DNA from: an uncultured Candidatus Altimarinota bacterium
GTDB lineage: Bacteria; Patescibacteriota; Gracilibacteria; BD1-5; UBA2023
Assembly: GCA_936941205.1 (NCBI GenBank)
Contig: CAKZJF010000086.1
Coordinates: 1-45,397 of the forward strand
Reading direction: 5' to 3'
Length of the DNA: 45,397 nucleotides
The position numbers and the translations under genes are program-made. Shown piece after piece: positions 7,148-18,127 of this stretch (position 1 is the first letter of the stretch; each line of letters opens with the position of its first letter). Below the pieces are notes generated by a model. That model was not told the origin of the DNA, searched no databases, and saw only the letters and a program-made list of their open reading frames with translations.

Positions 7148-8629
7148 ATGTCACTCTATACAAAATACCGTCCTCGAGATTGGAATTCAGTCGTTGGACA
7201 ATACTACACTACCGAGATATTAAAAAGTGCCCTCAAGCATAATCGAGTTGGTCATGCTTACCTCTTTCATGGATCTCGTGGAACAGGAAAAACAACCAGT
7301 GCTCGTATACTTGCAAAAGGAATTAACTGTACAACGCTCCAAGACGGGAGTCCTTGTCACGAATGTACGAATTGTCAGGCATTTGATAATGGAAATATGC
7401 TCGACATTATCGAGATTGATGCGGCAAGTAATACGGGAGTTGATAATATACGTGAACTTATTGACAAGGCTCGTTTTGAGCCGAATCAAGGAAAGTTTAA
7501 AATATATATCATCGATGAAGTTCATATGCTCTCAAAATGAGCATTTAATGCACTTCTTAAAACACTCGAAGAACCACCATCACACGTCAAATTCATCCTT
7601 GCCACCACTGAGATTGATAAAGTTCCTGAGACTATCCGATCGCGTGTACAGCGATTTGATTTTAAGAAGATTAGCCGTGAGGATATTATTTCTCGACTTG
7701 AATTTATCGCACAATCAGAAGGAATAGAGTATGAAAGTGAAGCGCTCAGTCTCATTGCTCGTTTTGCAAAATGATGACTCCGTGATGCGATTACACTCTT
7801 TGAACAAAGTATCGTACATGGGAAAGTAACCAAAGAGCATATTACCCATACCTTCTTTATTATCGATGAAGGGACACTTGGGGCGATTGTAAAATTCATT
7901 GCAGAAAATAACACAGCGGCGATTATTACGACCCTTGGAAAACTCCAGGAACGATATATTGATGTTCGCCTCTTTTTTGAGCAAATACTTTTTTTCTTAA
8001 AAGATGCACTGTATGCCAATTCTGAATCTCCTATTTTTTGGACATACTATCGAATATTTGAAGGTATAGAAGCTGCCTATGGAAAGCTCAAATACGTTCC
8101 AGATACCAATCTTCTTCTTGAGATTACCCTTCTTAAGTTAGCACAAAAAAGTGAGCCTCAATCCATCGTAGAAACTCCAAAACAAGAAACTCCAAAAAAA
8201 TCCCCATCCATTCCTGAGAAAAAAGAAGAAATAATCAAGAAAATTCCCTCAACTCCTGAGAAAAAAGAAGAAAATCTCCCATCCCCAATCATTTCTCCAT
8301 CAAGAGATACAAAGGAGAGCCCTATTACAAATACATCCGTCCTATCAAAAGATTTCTCGTTTGCTGTTTGGTTGAATCATATAAAATGAGAAAAGGCTGT
8401 AGTGTTTCAATCCATGAAAAATTGCCAATTTAAAATACAAGATACAACACTCACTTTGAGTTTTAATAGAAAATGGGACTTTGATAAAGTTCATACTCCC
8501 GATATTGAAAATTTCTTAGCAAAAACGCTCGAAATCTGTTTTGGAATTATGTATACGGTGCATCTTGTACTCAATGAATGAACCCCTCAAGGAAATCAAC
8601 TCGCAAAAACAGCTGATGAAATATTTTAA
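7148..8629 (+). CDS. dnaX: DNA polymerase III subunit gamma/tau
   Basis: 493 aa in code 25. This AAA+ clamp-loader ATPase loads the sliding clamp and links the replisome. The N-terminus Y-T-K-Y-R-P-R is classical; Walker [11 protein letters not shown] is at about 41-50; a four-Cys zinc module (C61, C70, C73, C76) follows; Walker B I-I-D-E-V-H-M-L is at 121-128; then [18 protein letters not shown], whose Gly131 is the UGA at 7538-7540. This invariant residue is strong proof of UGA = Gly. The middle linker (about 335-395) is Lys/Glu/Pro/Ser-rich, and a small C-terminal domain ends at the TAA. The mRNA appears leaderless. It heads a + cluster with an AI-2E-type transporter and miaA. Confidence 0.96.
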
Positions 8630-8641
8630 CCAACCATTCTT

Positions 8642-9826
8642 ATGAAGCTCTATATCCTTGCACTTATAAAAATCCTCTTTGATCGTTTTTTCTTTCAGAA
8701 AATTTTCTCTATTTTCTTATTAGCTATTTTCCTTTTTCTCTTTCAGGATTTTCTAACCCTCTTTTTTCTTACGTTTATCTTCTCATATCTCTTTTTGAGT
8801 ATGGGAAATGCGGTTACAAAAAAACTCCTTCAGATGGAACGATGAGTTCGAAATACCAAAGTTACTACTTTTATTAAAAAACATACCACCCTCAATACAG
8901 TAGTAAGTATCCTTTACATTGTATTTATTGTTACTATAACAAGTGTGATAACTACTTTTATTGATCCATTTACTACTGAAGTACGCGATCTTGCTACTCA
9001 GATTCCTCTCCTCGTTAAAAAAACACAAGATGTTATTATTACACCGATTGAATCTCAATTCAATATACGTCTCGGAATTACTGAGCAAGTCATGGAAATG
9101 ATAGGCGGTATTGATTATAAAAATCTCGCGGAAAATACCATAAGTGTTGCAAAAAATATCTGAGCATTCCTTACTGTATTCTTCTGAGCCCTTGTGTTGA
9201 GTTTTATTTTTATCATTGACCGAAAACACATTCTTGCTTTCCTAAAACCACTAGAGGAAAGTAATTTTTCATTTCTCCATCGAGAATATTCTATCATTTT
9301 CAGAAAAATACACGATAACTTTGGTGTTATTTTTAAAGCACAATCTATTATAGCAATCACAAATGCCCTTCTTACCACTATTGGATTATTCTTTATTGGT
9401 TATGTGGCATGAATGGGTGCTTTTCCATATACTCTTACCCTTGCATTGATTGTATTCATTCTTGGATTTATCCCAGTATTTGGAATGTTTCTTTCTTCCA
9501 TACCTATTCTCTTGGTTGCCCTTGGAAATGGAGGAATTTTTGTTGCCATTGCCTGTGTAGGCATGATAACCTTTGTGCATGCTGTAGAAGCATATTATTT
9601 GAATCCTAAAATAGTTTCCTCTTTTATACATTTTCCGATGTTTTTAACTTTTATTATACTTCTTACATCAGAACATTTCTTTGGGCTCATTGGACTTCTT
9701 GTAGGTGTCCCACTCTTTGCTATTTTTATTTCATTCTTGGGTGATTTCAATTCCTATATAACTCAGTTACAACATGAATTCATCAATTTGAACACTCGTG
9801 GAAAAGTGGAAAAATCAAATCCATAA
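8642..9826 (+). CDS. AI-2E family transporter (PerM/YdiK-like)
   Basis: 394 aa in code 25 with several in-frame UGAs. It is an integral membrane protein of the AI-2E/PerM family: hydrophobic segments near 5-45, a long soluble stretch (about 60-160), then at least four closely packed segments. The diagnostic C-terminal features are A-L-I-V-F-I-L-G-F-I-P-V-F-G-M-F-L, I-P-I-L-L-V-A-L, and V-E-A-Y-Y-L-N-P-K-I-V. The last matches the E-x-x-x-x-x-P-x-i/v motif before the final helices, with G-L-I-G-L-L-V-G-V-P-L-F-A. Members move small molecules or ions, but substrates vary (autoinducer-2 export, Na+/H+ exchange), so none is assigned. The gene starts 12 bp after dnaX and overlaps the miaA start, so the three are co-transcribed. 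Confidence 0.92.
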
Positions 9827-10676
9827 AAATCCTCCAATTATTATTATTTATTGACCGACTGCTTGTGGAAAAACCGCACTTTCTATAGATGTAGCAAAGA
9901 TGCTTGATTCAGAAATTATCAGTGCAGATGCCAGACAAATCTATCGATGACTCAATATTGGAACTGGAAAAATACGTGAAGAAGAAAAACAAGGGATTCA
10001 ACACCATATGATTGATATCATAGATCCAACGGAGGAATATAATGCAAATATTTTTAAGGATGGAGTACTACCTCTTCTTAAGCAGATGCATCATACTGGA
10101 AAAATACCAGTTATCTGTGGAGGAACTGGATTGTACATCGATACCCTTGTTTACAATCTTGCGCAACATGACGCACCACCCAATTGGGAACGAAGAGAAG
10201 AATTAGAAATATTCCGAATAAAAGAATGAAATATTGCCCTCTGGAATTTGTTACACTCTATCGATCCTCACTATGCAGATATCCTCCATCCAAATAACTA
10301 TCGATATGTTATGCGTGGTATTGAGGTATTTGAATCTACCTGACAATCGAAACTTGCATTTCAAGATGTACGCACCACACCATATGATCTCCTATATATT
10401 ACCCCATACGATGGGGATCGTGAAAAATTATATAACAGGATAAACTCAAGAATTGAAACTATGTTTCAGGATTGACTTATAGATGAAGTTCAACATTTGC
10501 TGTCTATTTATCCGAAAGATTCATTTTGACTCCGTACGATATGATATAGTGAAGTTATTGATTACATTGACGGGAAAATTCCACTCGACACATGTAAGAA
10601 TCTTGTTGCTCAACATAATCGAAACTATGCGAAACGACAAATCACCTGGAATCAACGATATGAGAAGAGTGAATAA
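9798..10676 (+). CDS. miaA: tRNA dimethylallyltransferase
   Basis: 292 aa in code 25 with seven in-frame UGAs. It adds a dimethylallyl group to A37 of tRNAs that read UNN codons. Motifs: P-loop [12 protein letters not shown], in which the first invariant Gly is the UGA at 9852-9854; [17 protein letters not shown], the substrate loop with catalytic Asp; [19 protein letters not shown]; and C-terminal F-G-L-R-T-I-G-Y-S-E-V and N-Y-A-K-R-Q-I-T-W. No ATG lies in frame near the P-loop, so I place the start at the GTG at 9798, inside the end of the previous gene. Start confidence is moderate. A terminator follows at once. Confidence 0.94.
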
Positions 10677-10701
10677 ACCGAAGCTTTGGCTTCGGTTTAT
10701 T
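10672..10701 (+). terminator. intrinsic terminator after miaA
   Basis: Stem AATAAACCGAAGC (10672-10684), loop TTTG, perfect complement (10689-10701), then TATTTGTTT. The miaA stop codon is inside the left arm. Confidence 0.85.
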
Positions 10702-10751
10702 ATTTGTTTAGAGAATTTGCAAAAAACATCAATTTCCTGGATAATAGGAAT

Positions 10752-11633
10752 ATGTCTCCTATTGAAAGTATAGAATCATCCTTATACGGAATCGAGAAAA
10801 TTCCAGAACATATTTCTATTCATCCCATCTATGAAGAGCAATTTATGAATGAATTAAATACTCTTATCTGAATTCCTCGCTCTTGGAAAACAATTATAGA
10901 ATATTACAGTCAACAGTTATTCCGAAACACAGAAGATAATTCCGAACAGGAGAAAGAAAAACGGGCAAAAAGAATACAGCATATCAATCAACTTCAGCAA
11001 GCATTTCTTATACAACAAAAACCTGCATGGAGAGAAATTATAGAAGCAATGGACTTAAATCAGCGAACGCTCGTCCTCTATGATAGGGGGAAAGAACAAT
11101 GAATGTGTCAATTTTCTATGATACTTATAACAAAAATACTAGAAATTTATATACAAAAATATAGTAGTGTCTATAATAAAATAGCTATCGTTCCACGATA
11201 TCTCTGATATGCTCCAGATTATCTCGCAAGTAACTCTACCATCGTTCATAATGAGGCTATGGGAGAGGAATTTCAACAAATATCTCATATATATGCTGAT
11301 ACTATTCATTTTACCGATGGGAATCCAGATTTTTGATATGGAAACATTCCCATACTCTGACTTGCAACGACAGAAAATCTAAAAAGACAAAAACAACTTA
11401 TTTGACAAGAATTTGAAACTACTCATATATTCTTTGGTCGAGAGAGAGAAAAAAATAAACAACTCGAATGAAACTCGGAAATACTGAATAAAAACGTAAT
11501 TCCCCGTGGTATCTGACACATGCTCTCAGAAATAATCCGTTCTGTTCATGAAGTTGAGATAAAACATATTCAAAATATCTGAAAATACCCAATTACACAA
11601 ACACAATGAAATGTTCATAATATTCTTGTATAA
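10752..11633 (+). CDS. hypothetical protein with ten in-frame UGAs
   Basis: 293 aa in code 25. Soluble, with no signal peptide or membrane segment. The first 110 residues are helical and charged (S-E-Q-E-K-E-K-R-A-K-R-I-Q-H-I, then a Q-rich patch), the rest looks like an alpha/beta domain with T-L-V-L-Y-D-R-G-K-E-Q-G, I-A-I-V-P-R-Y-L-G-Y-A-P-D-Y and H-F-T-D-G-N-P-D-F-G-Y-G. I do not recognise it. ATG at 10752 chosen because TTGCAA-N17-GATAAT lies just upstream, again with little or no leader. A TTG 22 codons earlier falls inside the miaA terminator and is unlikely. Expressed separately from miaA; ends at a bidirectional terminator. Confidence 0.78.
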
Positions 11634-11665
11634 TAAAAATCACCCAAAAACGGGTGATTTTTATT
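11632..11665. terminator. bidirectional intrinsic terminator
   Basis: Left arm AATAAAAATCACCC (11632-11645), loop AAAAAC, right arm GGGTGATTTTTATT (11652-11665). It overlaps the stop codons of the convergent genes on both sides. Confidence 0.9.
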
Positions 11666-13218
11666 TATTCTGACTTTATACTTTCCAATGCTCACGTTCA
11701 GAATGTATCATTCATAAATGAAATAAATGGAACAAATTCTTTCGGAGGAATAATCATTGATACTTCTTTTGAACGATTCATACTTCATTCTACTTCTATA
11801 TAGATAGCTTCTTTGGATACTATCGGATTTGAGACATCAACCTTCAATCCAAATAGATTTTTTCCGGTACGGAGTCCAATTGTAGCCATTTCCATATTCT
11901 GTCATCCCCCCTGCATAAGAAGAACTCCAGTCACCCAATTATTTTCTTTTGGTTCAAGAAGAAGCTTTATACCATTCTCTTCCGGCAATTCAATAGAGCA
12001 TCCAAATCGCTTCAAGACAAAATCTTCAGAAAGTCCATCAAAATGAATTTTTGCATTCTGTCATGCTATTCATACCACTCATTCTCATAAAAATGAACCA
12101 TCATTATTTCGGTGATATGTAAAATTCCACTGAATAGTTCCTTCCGCTTTTGAAGTTATATCAGTTAGTCTCCCTTTTTCTGTAGTAGCTACCGTATCAA
12201 TTGTTATAATATTCAATCCATCTGCCTGAAGAATTCAGTGAAATACATATTTTCCTTCTACAGAACGATCAAATGATATATTAATACCATCCTGAGTATC
12301 TCAGAGAACCACTTGAAAAAGAGTTGGAGAATAGAGAAGGGTTACATTAATGCTTTTTCCTTCCATAGATTCTGTTACTTTTCCAACAAATGAACCATAC
12401 AGAGAATCTTTCGTTTGAATACGCAAAATTCATTGAATATCAACCATGGAAAGTGCAGAGTTAATCGCCTCTTCCGTTTCCTTTGAAGCTGAGAGTCATA
12501 CAATTTTTCCGGTAATATCCTGAATGAGAGAAGTGATTGAGTTCTTATCGAGTTGAACCTCATAGACATACGCATCTTCTTGAATTCACTGATCTTTCAG
12601 TACTGAAAAAATCGGATATGAAAGAAAACTTTCTCGAATATCTTCAAGGTTTGCGGATTTTATTTGTTTTGAAATATCATCTAAAAGAGCAGATGATCCT
12701 GTCACCCCTTCTTGTACAGTAAGTGATTGAAATTCTTTTTTTGTAAGAGAAAGCCATTTCCCTATCATTTTTGACTGAATGATTGGAAGATTTTTTAGAA
12801 AAATCGGATCGAGAATACTTCCGGTAATACTAAGGGAATTCAATTTTCCATACATACTATCTTCAATAAATATTGCAGATCAAGAGAGGGCCTTGAGTGT
12901 CAAAAAATCCTCTGAAAAACGAGCACTTCCAGTAAGGGAAAAATCAACCGCATAATTTTCCTTATTCTTTTTTGCTTCAACTATCGTATTTGCTTCAAAG
13001 CCAATTTCCGTTCCCATTCTTCCAATAATTCGAATAAGATCACGCTCTGTCCCTTCAAAAGAAAGAGTATTCTTGAATCCAATAAGCTCATCAAATACAC
13101 GAGAAATATGTTTTTTATACACAGTGGAAAAGTCTTCATCTTTCGCAGGTCCAGAACAAGCAACAAGAAAAAAAGTGATAAACAACACGAACGAAAGAGT
13201 ACCAGAAATATGACGCAT
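11665..13218 (-). CDS. large putative lipoprotein
   Basis: 517 aa in code 25. N-terminus M-R-H-I-S-G-T-L then a hydrophobic stretch and lipobox F-L-V-A-C at about 21, followed by S-G-P-A-K-D-E-D: a lipid-anchored extracytoplasmic protein. The mature part alternates polar and hydrophobic residues in a beta-rich pattern (for example K-L-N-S-L-S-I-T-G-S-I, then L-R-I-Q-T-K-D-S-L-Y-G-S-F, later G-K-Y-V-F-H-G-I-L-Q-A-D-G-L-N-I) and contains no Cys-rich or catalytic motif I can name. UGAs are frequent in the last 150 codons. Upstream on the same strand is an unknown 266-aa protein, separated by a terminator. No family recognised. Confidence 0.82.
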
Positions 13219-13272
13219 AAAATATAGGTAAATGAATGGAGGTATTCTATGAAAAAACAGGATTTTGCAATC

Positions 13273-13299
13273 AAAAAAGCCACATAAAGTGGCTTTTTT
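13273..13299. terminator. intrinsic terminator
   Basis: AAAAAAGCCAC, loop ATAAA, GTGGCTTTTTT (13273-13299). It lies between two minus-strand genes and would end the 13320-14120 transcript. Confidence 0.85.
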
Positions 13300-13319
13300 G
13301 AAGAAGAAAAATATAAATC

Positions 13320-14120
13320 CTATTCATGAAATAATCGTACAATTGAAAGAATATGTCCCCACTTTCCTGTTTCCTGAAGTACTTCCTTTGAAGTAATCCA
13401 TTCTTTTGTAAGATGACAAACATCCATAATTCCCTTCACACGAAGGGCTTCTTCCCGAGAAAGTGACAGTGCTTGGGAATCCTTAATATGAGAAAGTAGT
13501 ACTTTTTTTGCTTTTTCTTGTGTATCGCTCATTTGGAATATAGGGCTCAATCCATGATTTTCTGCAAAATCGACGACATCATTTTTATTACTCCAAAGTC
13601 CAAGTTCTCCCGTAAATAAATTGATAAGAAATATCTTCTCCAGATTTTCCTTTCAGAAAAATACACTAAACTCTTCAGCAAATCGTGTTCGAGCTTCTGG
13701 TGGATAGTCTGCATAGAAACGCCCAAAATCATCCCAAATAATCTGCATGAGAGAATCCAGATAAAGGGCACTCATTGGTATTCAGAGGGTATCAGCAATT
13801 GCAATAATATTTTTAAGGAGTCCATCAAAAACATTAATTGTTGCCATTTCATATCCAGATTCGATATCTTCCCAGAAATGCTTTTGAAGTTCAGCCTTAT
13901 CAAGATTTGGAAATAATTCAAGAATCGAAATAATATACTTTGCATCTGCATTATCCATAGCCTCAAGAATAACTCTTTGTGCTACTTCTTCGGATTTCAT
14001 ATCCTGAAGTCCATATTTTTCTATAATTGCCTTTGCATCTCGAACATCATTTCATTTTGAAAGAGGATAGAGTGTTTCAATAATAATGTCTTCTTCTTGA
14101 GAGGATGAATCAAATATCAT
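13320..14120 (-). CDS. hypothetical soluble protein
   Basis: 266 aa in code 25, ending at TAG. The protein is acidic and mainly helical: I-I-I-E-T-L-Y-P-L-S-K-G-N-D-V-R-D-A-K-A-I at the start, V-I-L-E-A-M-D-N-A-D-A-K-Y-I-I-S-I in the first third, a Trp/Phe-containing centre (I-I-W-D-D-F-G-R-F-Y-A-D-Y-P-P-E-A-R-T-R), and a C-terminal helix bundle. No signal, membrane segment or catalytic motif is seen. Only two UGAs occur (K-G-N-D and T-L-G-I-P); both give plausible glycines and both are needed to join the frame. Its leader region is divergent from the ABC transporter at 14250. Function unknown. Confidence 0.78.
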
Positions 14121-14249
14121 AATTTAAAAGAAAAGAATTCTAGAATAGAATACCAGATAAAAAAGAATTCGTCAAGAAACAGGAGAGAAAACTATTGTTT
14201 TTCTCTCCGTCCATCTTATAATCCCCATACTACCATAATTCAATTCATC

Positions 14250-14912
14250 ATGAGCCTATTTGCAGACAATATATCCCTCTGATACAATCAATTCTCTTTT
14301 CTAAAAAATATAACACTTCACATAAAAGACGGTGAATGGGTGAGTTTCTATGGTCCAAGTGGGAGTGGAAAAACTACACTCCTCAAGACACTTTGATGAC
14401 TCATGAATCCACTCGATGGAAAACTATGTATCCATAACAAAGATATCACTTCCTACAACAATTATGAGCTTCGGCTCTTACGACAGAAAACATTTTGATA
14501 CATATTTACTGAGGGGTTTTTTATAGACGCTATGACGGTAGAAGAAAATATACGCTTACGGGGCCATTTTACAAAAGAACTCTTCCCAAAAGAACGATTT
14601 GAGGAACTTGTTTTATTTCTTGATATTGGTCACATTCTCCATGTCCCGGTACAAGAATTATCCACTGGACAAAGAGAGCGAGTATCTTTGGTTTGTGGAA
14701 TTCTTCATTCACCAAAGTATATTATTATAGATGAACCAGGATCAAGTCTTGATGAAGTCATGAAACAAAAAGTGCTCTTAGTCTTAAAGAAAGAACAAGA
14801 CAACTGAAATACTATTCTCTGTGCTTCGCATGATACATCAATCATTCAATATTCAACCTCTATCTATACCATTCATGATGCTACCATTCATCTTCAGTCA
14901 TCTCAGAAATAA
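14250..14912 (+). CDS. ABC transporter ATP-binding protein (LolD/MacB-like)
   Basis: 220 aa in code 25. Nucleotide-binding domain with Walker A G-P-S-G-S-G-K-T-T (about 37-45), followed by L-K-T-L-G-G-L-M with two adjacent UGA glycines. The signature is L-S-T-G-Q (Thr for the usual first Gly), Walker B is Y-I-I-I-D-E-P-G-S-S-L-D, and the switch His is in A-S-H-D. The 3' end overlaps the permease start by 38 bp, so the two are translated together and form one exporter-type complex. The Q-loop is replaced by Y-I-F-T-E, so the protein diverges from textbook members. It works on the cytoplasmic face; the substrate is unknown. Confidence 0.92.
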
Positions 14913-16116
14913 TATTACCCGTTCTGCACTTATTTGTATTGGAATACTCATTTCATTTCTTGTGAGTATAAGTACCCATTTTCTGTACATAAATACGATA
15001 CGGATATTTGAATATTACTCAATTTGAGATGTGAACCAAGATCGTTTCGAGGTTACGAAAGAAGGATGAGGAGTCCTATCACTCCTTCATAAAGATAGTG
15101 CCTCAATAGATGACAGTATACAAACAATGATAGCAGAAGATGATTCCATACAATGATGGTATTGATTTACTCTCGTTGAACTCCCTGTTGTTGTAACTAT
15201 GAATATATTTTCATTTACCTTGGAAACTGATGTACCTGTATTTGCGGTTTCGGATAATTATTTTTGTAAGAACGAAACAACATGCTCCCTAGAAAATCAT
15301 ATGCCTATAGGAATCTCTCGTTTATTATTTGATTTTTATAATACCAATCTCGCTGGAAGTGCTCAATTTTTTCCTCGATTTCCTGAATGAATACTCAAAT
15401 GACAGTCTATGGAATTTTCATTTTGAACTTCAAAGATATTTGATTATAAACTTCCAAACCCATCTATACTTACATGAGTTGTACAGAAAATAGAATGAGA
15501 TCTCCCTTGATTTGGAATAACACTTCCACGGAGCTCGGTAGAGAAAAGCATGAATGCACTCGGCTTTTATATTGGGAAACCATATAAAATTATATGATAT
15601 ATAGAACACGGCGTATCACCGGAAAGTATTCGGGAAAAATATAAAAAACATGGAGTGAATGTGCTTTTTGACTCAGATAAAACAGAAAATATCCATAAAA
15701 AACTTTCACTCTACCAAACTCTTCTTTTGAGTGTAAGTATTATAAATAGCCTCTTTTTTTATATTCTTATAGGATTTCTTCTTACTGGATTTATTAGAGA
15801 AATAACACCGTTTCTCGAATACCTCAGACGTATAGGGGTGAATACACGAAAGGCCTTTGGATTTATAACACTTTATACATGAATACTCAGTATATGAGCT
15901 ATATCTATTGGAATTGTATGTATCATTGGATCAAATCTATTTCTCCTTCCTAAATTCGTATCAATCATAGAAAATATAGGAATTTCAACAGGTATCATTC
16001 CAATATCCCTTTCTTTCATGGGACTCTATTGAGTGGGACATATTGTGGCTATAATTCTTATAGGACATATCCTTTCGTATAAAATCATTTCCAGGAAATG
16101 GGAAAATATGAAATAA
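14875..16116 (+). CDS. ABC transporter permease, FtsX/MacB-like
   Basis: 413 aa in code 25. One N-terminal membrane segment (S-A-L-I-C-I-G-I-L-I-S-F-L-V-S-I) is followed by a long extracytoplasmic region (about 45-265) and a C-terminal block of three membrane segments around F-F-Y-I-L-I-G-F-L-L-T-G-F, then E-Y-L-R-R-I-G-V-N-T-R-K-A-F-G-F, the FtsX-type coupling helix that touches the ATPase. This 1+3 topology marks the type VII (MacB/LolCE/FtsX) mechanotransmission class, which moves lipoproteins or peptides outside the membrane or drives cell-wall hydrolases. ATG at 14875 chosen as the first good start before the membrane segment; a second ATG follows directly. It pairs with the ATPase at 14250. 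Confidence 0.85.
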
Positions 16117-16125
16117 ATCCACTAA

Positions 16126-16163
16126 AAAAAATACCCACTGATAGATATCAGTGGGTATTTTTT
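16126..16163. terminator. bidirectional intrinsic terminator
   Basis: 18-bp perfect stem (16126-16143 and 16146-16163) with core ACCCACTGATA, A-tract left and T-tract right, between convergent genes. Confidence 0.9.
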
Positions 16164-16172
16164 AGATAAGTA

Positions 16173-16589
16173 TTACTTTAAGAGTATATCACCCTGTCAT
16201 CCAATCTTTGTTGCTATCATATCAATAAGGAGTCCATATACAGCACCTGCTCACATCGTATACCAAAATACCATCCATGCAGTCATATCTGGAGTGGGAG
16301 ATATCATTCCTCCGATAGCAAGGGGAAGTGAAAAAATTGCACCTAATATAAAACCACGGAGTGCTGGAGGACAAGGAAATCGAAATATTGGATGAAGCAT
16401 ATAGGCACCTGCCATTCCAATTGCCAATCCGATAATCATTCTATCTGTCACAATCGCCCACATAAGTGGTGTCAACCAGAATACTCATTGAGATGAGGAA
16501 GATGCCAGATAAGAGCAAAGAAAACCAAAAAATATTCCAAGTGATATAGCCACAAAAAAACGCTTTTGTGCGGGTGTACATTTTTTCAT
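16173..16589 (-). CDS. small integral membrane protein
   Basis: 138 aa in code 25. Four hydrophobic segments: F-F-V-A-I-S-L-G-I-F-F-G-F-L-C-S-Y-L (about 11-28), W-L-T-P-L-M-W-A-I-V-T (about 38-50), the Gly-rich I-G-L-A-I-G-M-A-G-A-Y-M-L (about 53-66), and G-F-I-L-G-A-I-F-S-L-P-L-A-I-G-G-M-I. It then has G-A-G-A-V-Y-G-L-L-I-D near the C-terminus. A Cys-Pro-Pro lies between segments 3 and 4. The sequence is reminiscent of small CPR membrane proteins, but I cannot assign a family. It follows the ankyrin-like gene after a terminator and converges with the ABC permease. Confidence 0.75.
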
Positions 16590-16603
16590 ATATCAAGAAT
16601 AAA

Positions 16604-16636
16604 AAAATAAAGACATACCAAGTATATCTTTATTTT
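16604..16636 (-). terminator. probable intrinsic terminator
   Basis: Minus strand AAAATAAAGA, inner ATA/TAT pairing, complement TCTTTATTTT followed by TTTATTC. It is AT-rich and weak in GC, placed between the ankyrin-like gene and the 16173-16589 gene. Confidence 0.5.
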
Positions 16637-16654
16637 CATTTTTTCAATATCTTA

Positions 16655-17473
16655 CTAATACCTGTGATCAATGGTATTCCCCATATGTCTATGATTTCAT
16701 CCATCCAACGTACTCATTTGTCTATAATTCTGAGCCGCACTAACTCAAGGCAACGATAGTTCTGGTAAATTGGAATCCACAACACTCATTGATTCAGGTA
16801 CTTTTGGGACAATCTTTCCATTATCATCTATCATCCATAGAGTAGAACATTCCCATAAAGCCCCTTTATCTATTAATAATTCTATGAGTCATTGATTCTT
16901 GTAATCATTCATTTTCTCATCAGTATCAAATATATCCAATACATGACATCCATTATTATCCAACATGTTTATATCAACTCATTCAAGTGTAAAAAATTTA
17001 CTCAACAAATCCATAATAATATAACGATTCGTTTGATATTCAGTCAAAAATTGTCCACAAAGAAGATGAAGAAGTGGTTTTCCCATACTCATAGGATAAG
17101 AGGTTGGTAAGTTACTACGTCGAATAGATTTTACATATTCATAAATAGAAGCATTCCCTTTCTTAAATGCTCAGAGAAGCATTCCAATAAATTCTTCAAG
17201 TGGATCCTTCTTAATCGAATTAGATGCATACAAAGCTGGGAGAAGATCATTATCCGTTCTTGATAAGAGGGTAACGAGTTTTGCCCCAGTTCTGTTTTGT
17301 AGTCCATTTACATTTTCTGCAGTCAATCATCAGTGTTGTTCCATGTTTGTATAATATGCACGTTCTCAGGCAGTAAACCAACCCCCTGATCACTTTCTTA
17401 CGAGCAGTTTCCGTGCAAATTGTCAAAGCTTCAGTTCATCTTCATGCGATGTTCCTTCTTTTGATGGATTCAT
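16655..17473 (-). CDS. ankyrin-repeat-like protein
   Basis: 272 aa in code 25, ending TAG. The N-terminal half is helical with UGA-derived glycines (K-L-G-Q-F-A-R-K-L, R-K-G-S-G-G-W-F-T-A-G-E-R-A). The centre looks like one or two degenerate ankyrin repeats: P-L-L-H-L-L-C-G-Q-F, then T-L-E-G-V-D-I-N-M-L-D-N-N-G-C-H-V-L-D-I and G-L-I-E-L-L-I-D-K-G-A, where D-N-x-G-x-x-x-L-D and the L-L-I-x-x-G-A helix are typical. No signal peptide is visible. Ankyrin proteins in host-dependent bacteria sometimes act on partner cells, but nothing here shows export. It stands alone, with terminators around it. Confidence 0.75.
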
Positions 17474-17534
17474 AGAGTTCCTATGTTATAACATATATAA
17501 ATATTATAACATAATTATAATATAAGTAAATATA

Positions 17535-18074
17535 TTATTTTCACATCATATCATGTACACTATTTGGCATTGAATCCATATCATGGACTGGAAGGATTGA
17601 ATTTTCGTGAAAGCCGAGAATAGAAGGATTGAGCATACCAAAAATCATTGCAATATGAGCAACAACCAAGAATATTCCAACAAATATTGCGTGAAGTTTC
17701 AATTTTTCATGTTCAGAGGATTTTCGTATGAGGATATTCATATCTATGAGTGCCATTCCCATAAGTGGGATAACACCAAGGAGATAAAAACCAACAGCTA
17801 TTATATCACCAATTCCCCTCCATCCTCCTGATGTTGTAAGTGGAATAACTGCTGTATTTACAAGATAAACAAATACACCAAGAAAATACCAACCCCCTAT
17901 AATTCCAGCAAGACGATTCAATCCTCCAATAAAACCTGTTTTTTTTCATTTTAAAAGAATAACAAGTTCCGTTATAGCAACTGTTTCGGCAAGTATAACT
18001 GGAATCGCCATAAATAAGATTAAATTCCAAGGTTGATTGGTTGCTAATAATTCCATATAATGTGTCATTTCCAT
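17535..18074 (-). CDS. conserved-looking multi-pass membrane protein
   Basis: 179 aa in code 25. The N-terminus M-E-M-T-H-Y-M-E-L-L-A-T-N-Q-P-W-N-L leads into four membrane segments (about 18-38, 55-75, 88-110, 130-152). Between the first two lies I-G-G-L-N-R-L-A-G-I-I-G-G-W-Y. The tail is H-D-M-D-S-M-P-N-S-V-H-D-M-M-G-K, a His/Asp/Met-rich end that could bind a metal (inference). It looks like a small permease-like protein found in several bacterial groups, but I cannot name the family with certainty. Its promoter region holds a perfect 22-bp palindrome at 18128, so it may be repressor-controlled. Confidence 0.8.
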
Positions 18075-18127
18075 AAAAAAGAAGTAAATAACTAAAAAAC
18101 GTACTTTTCATTGAATCTATATTCAAT

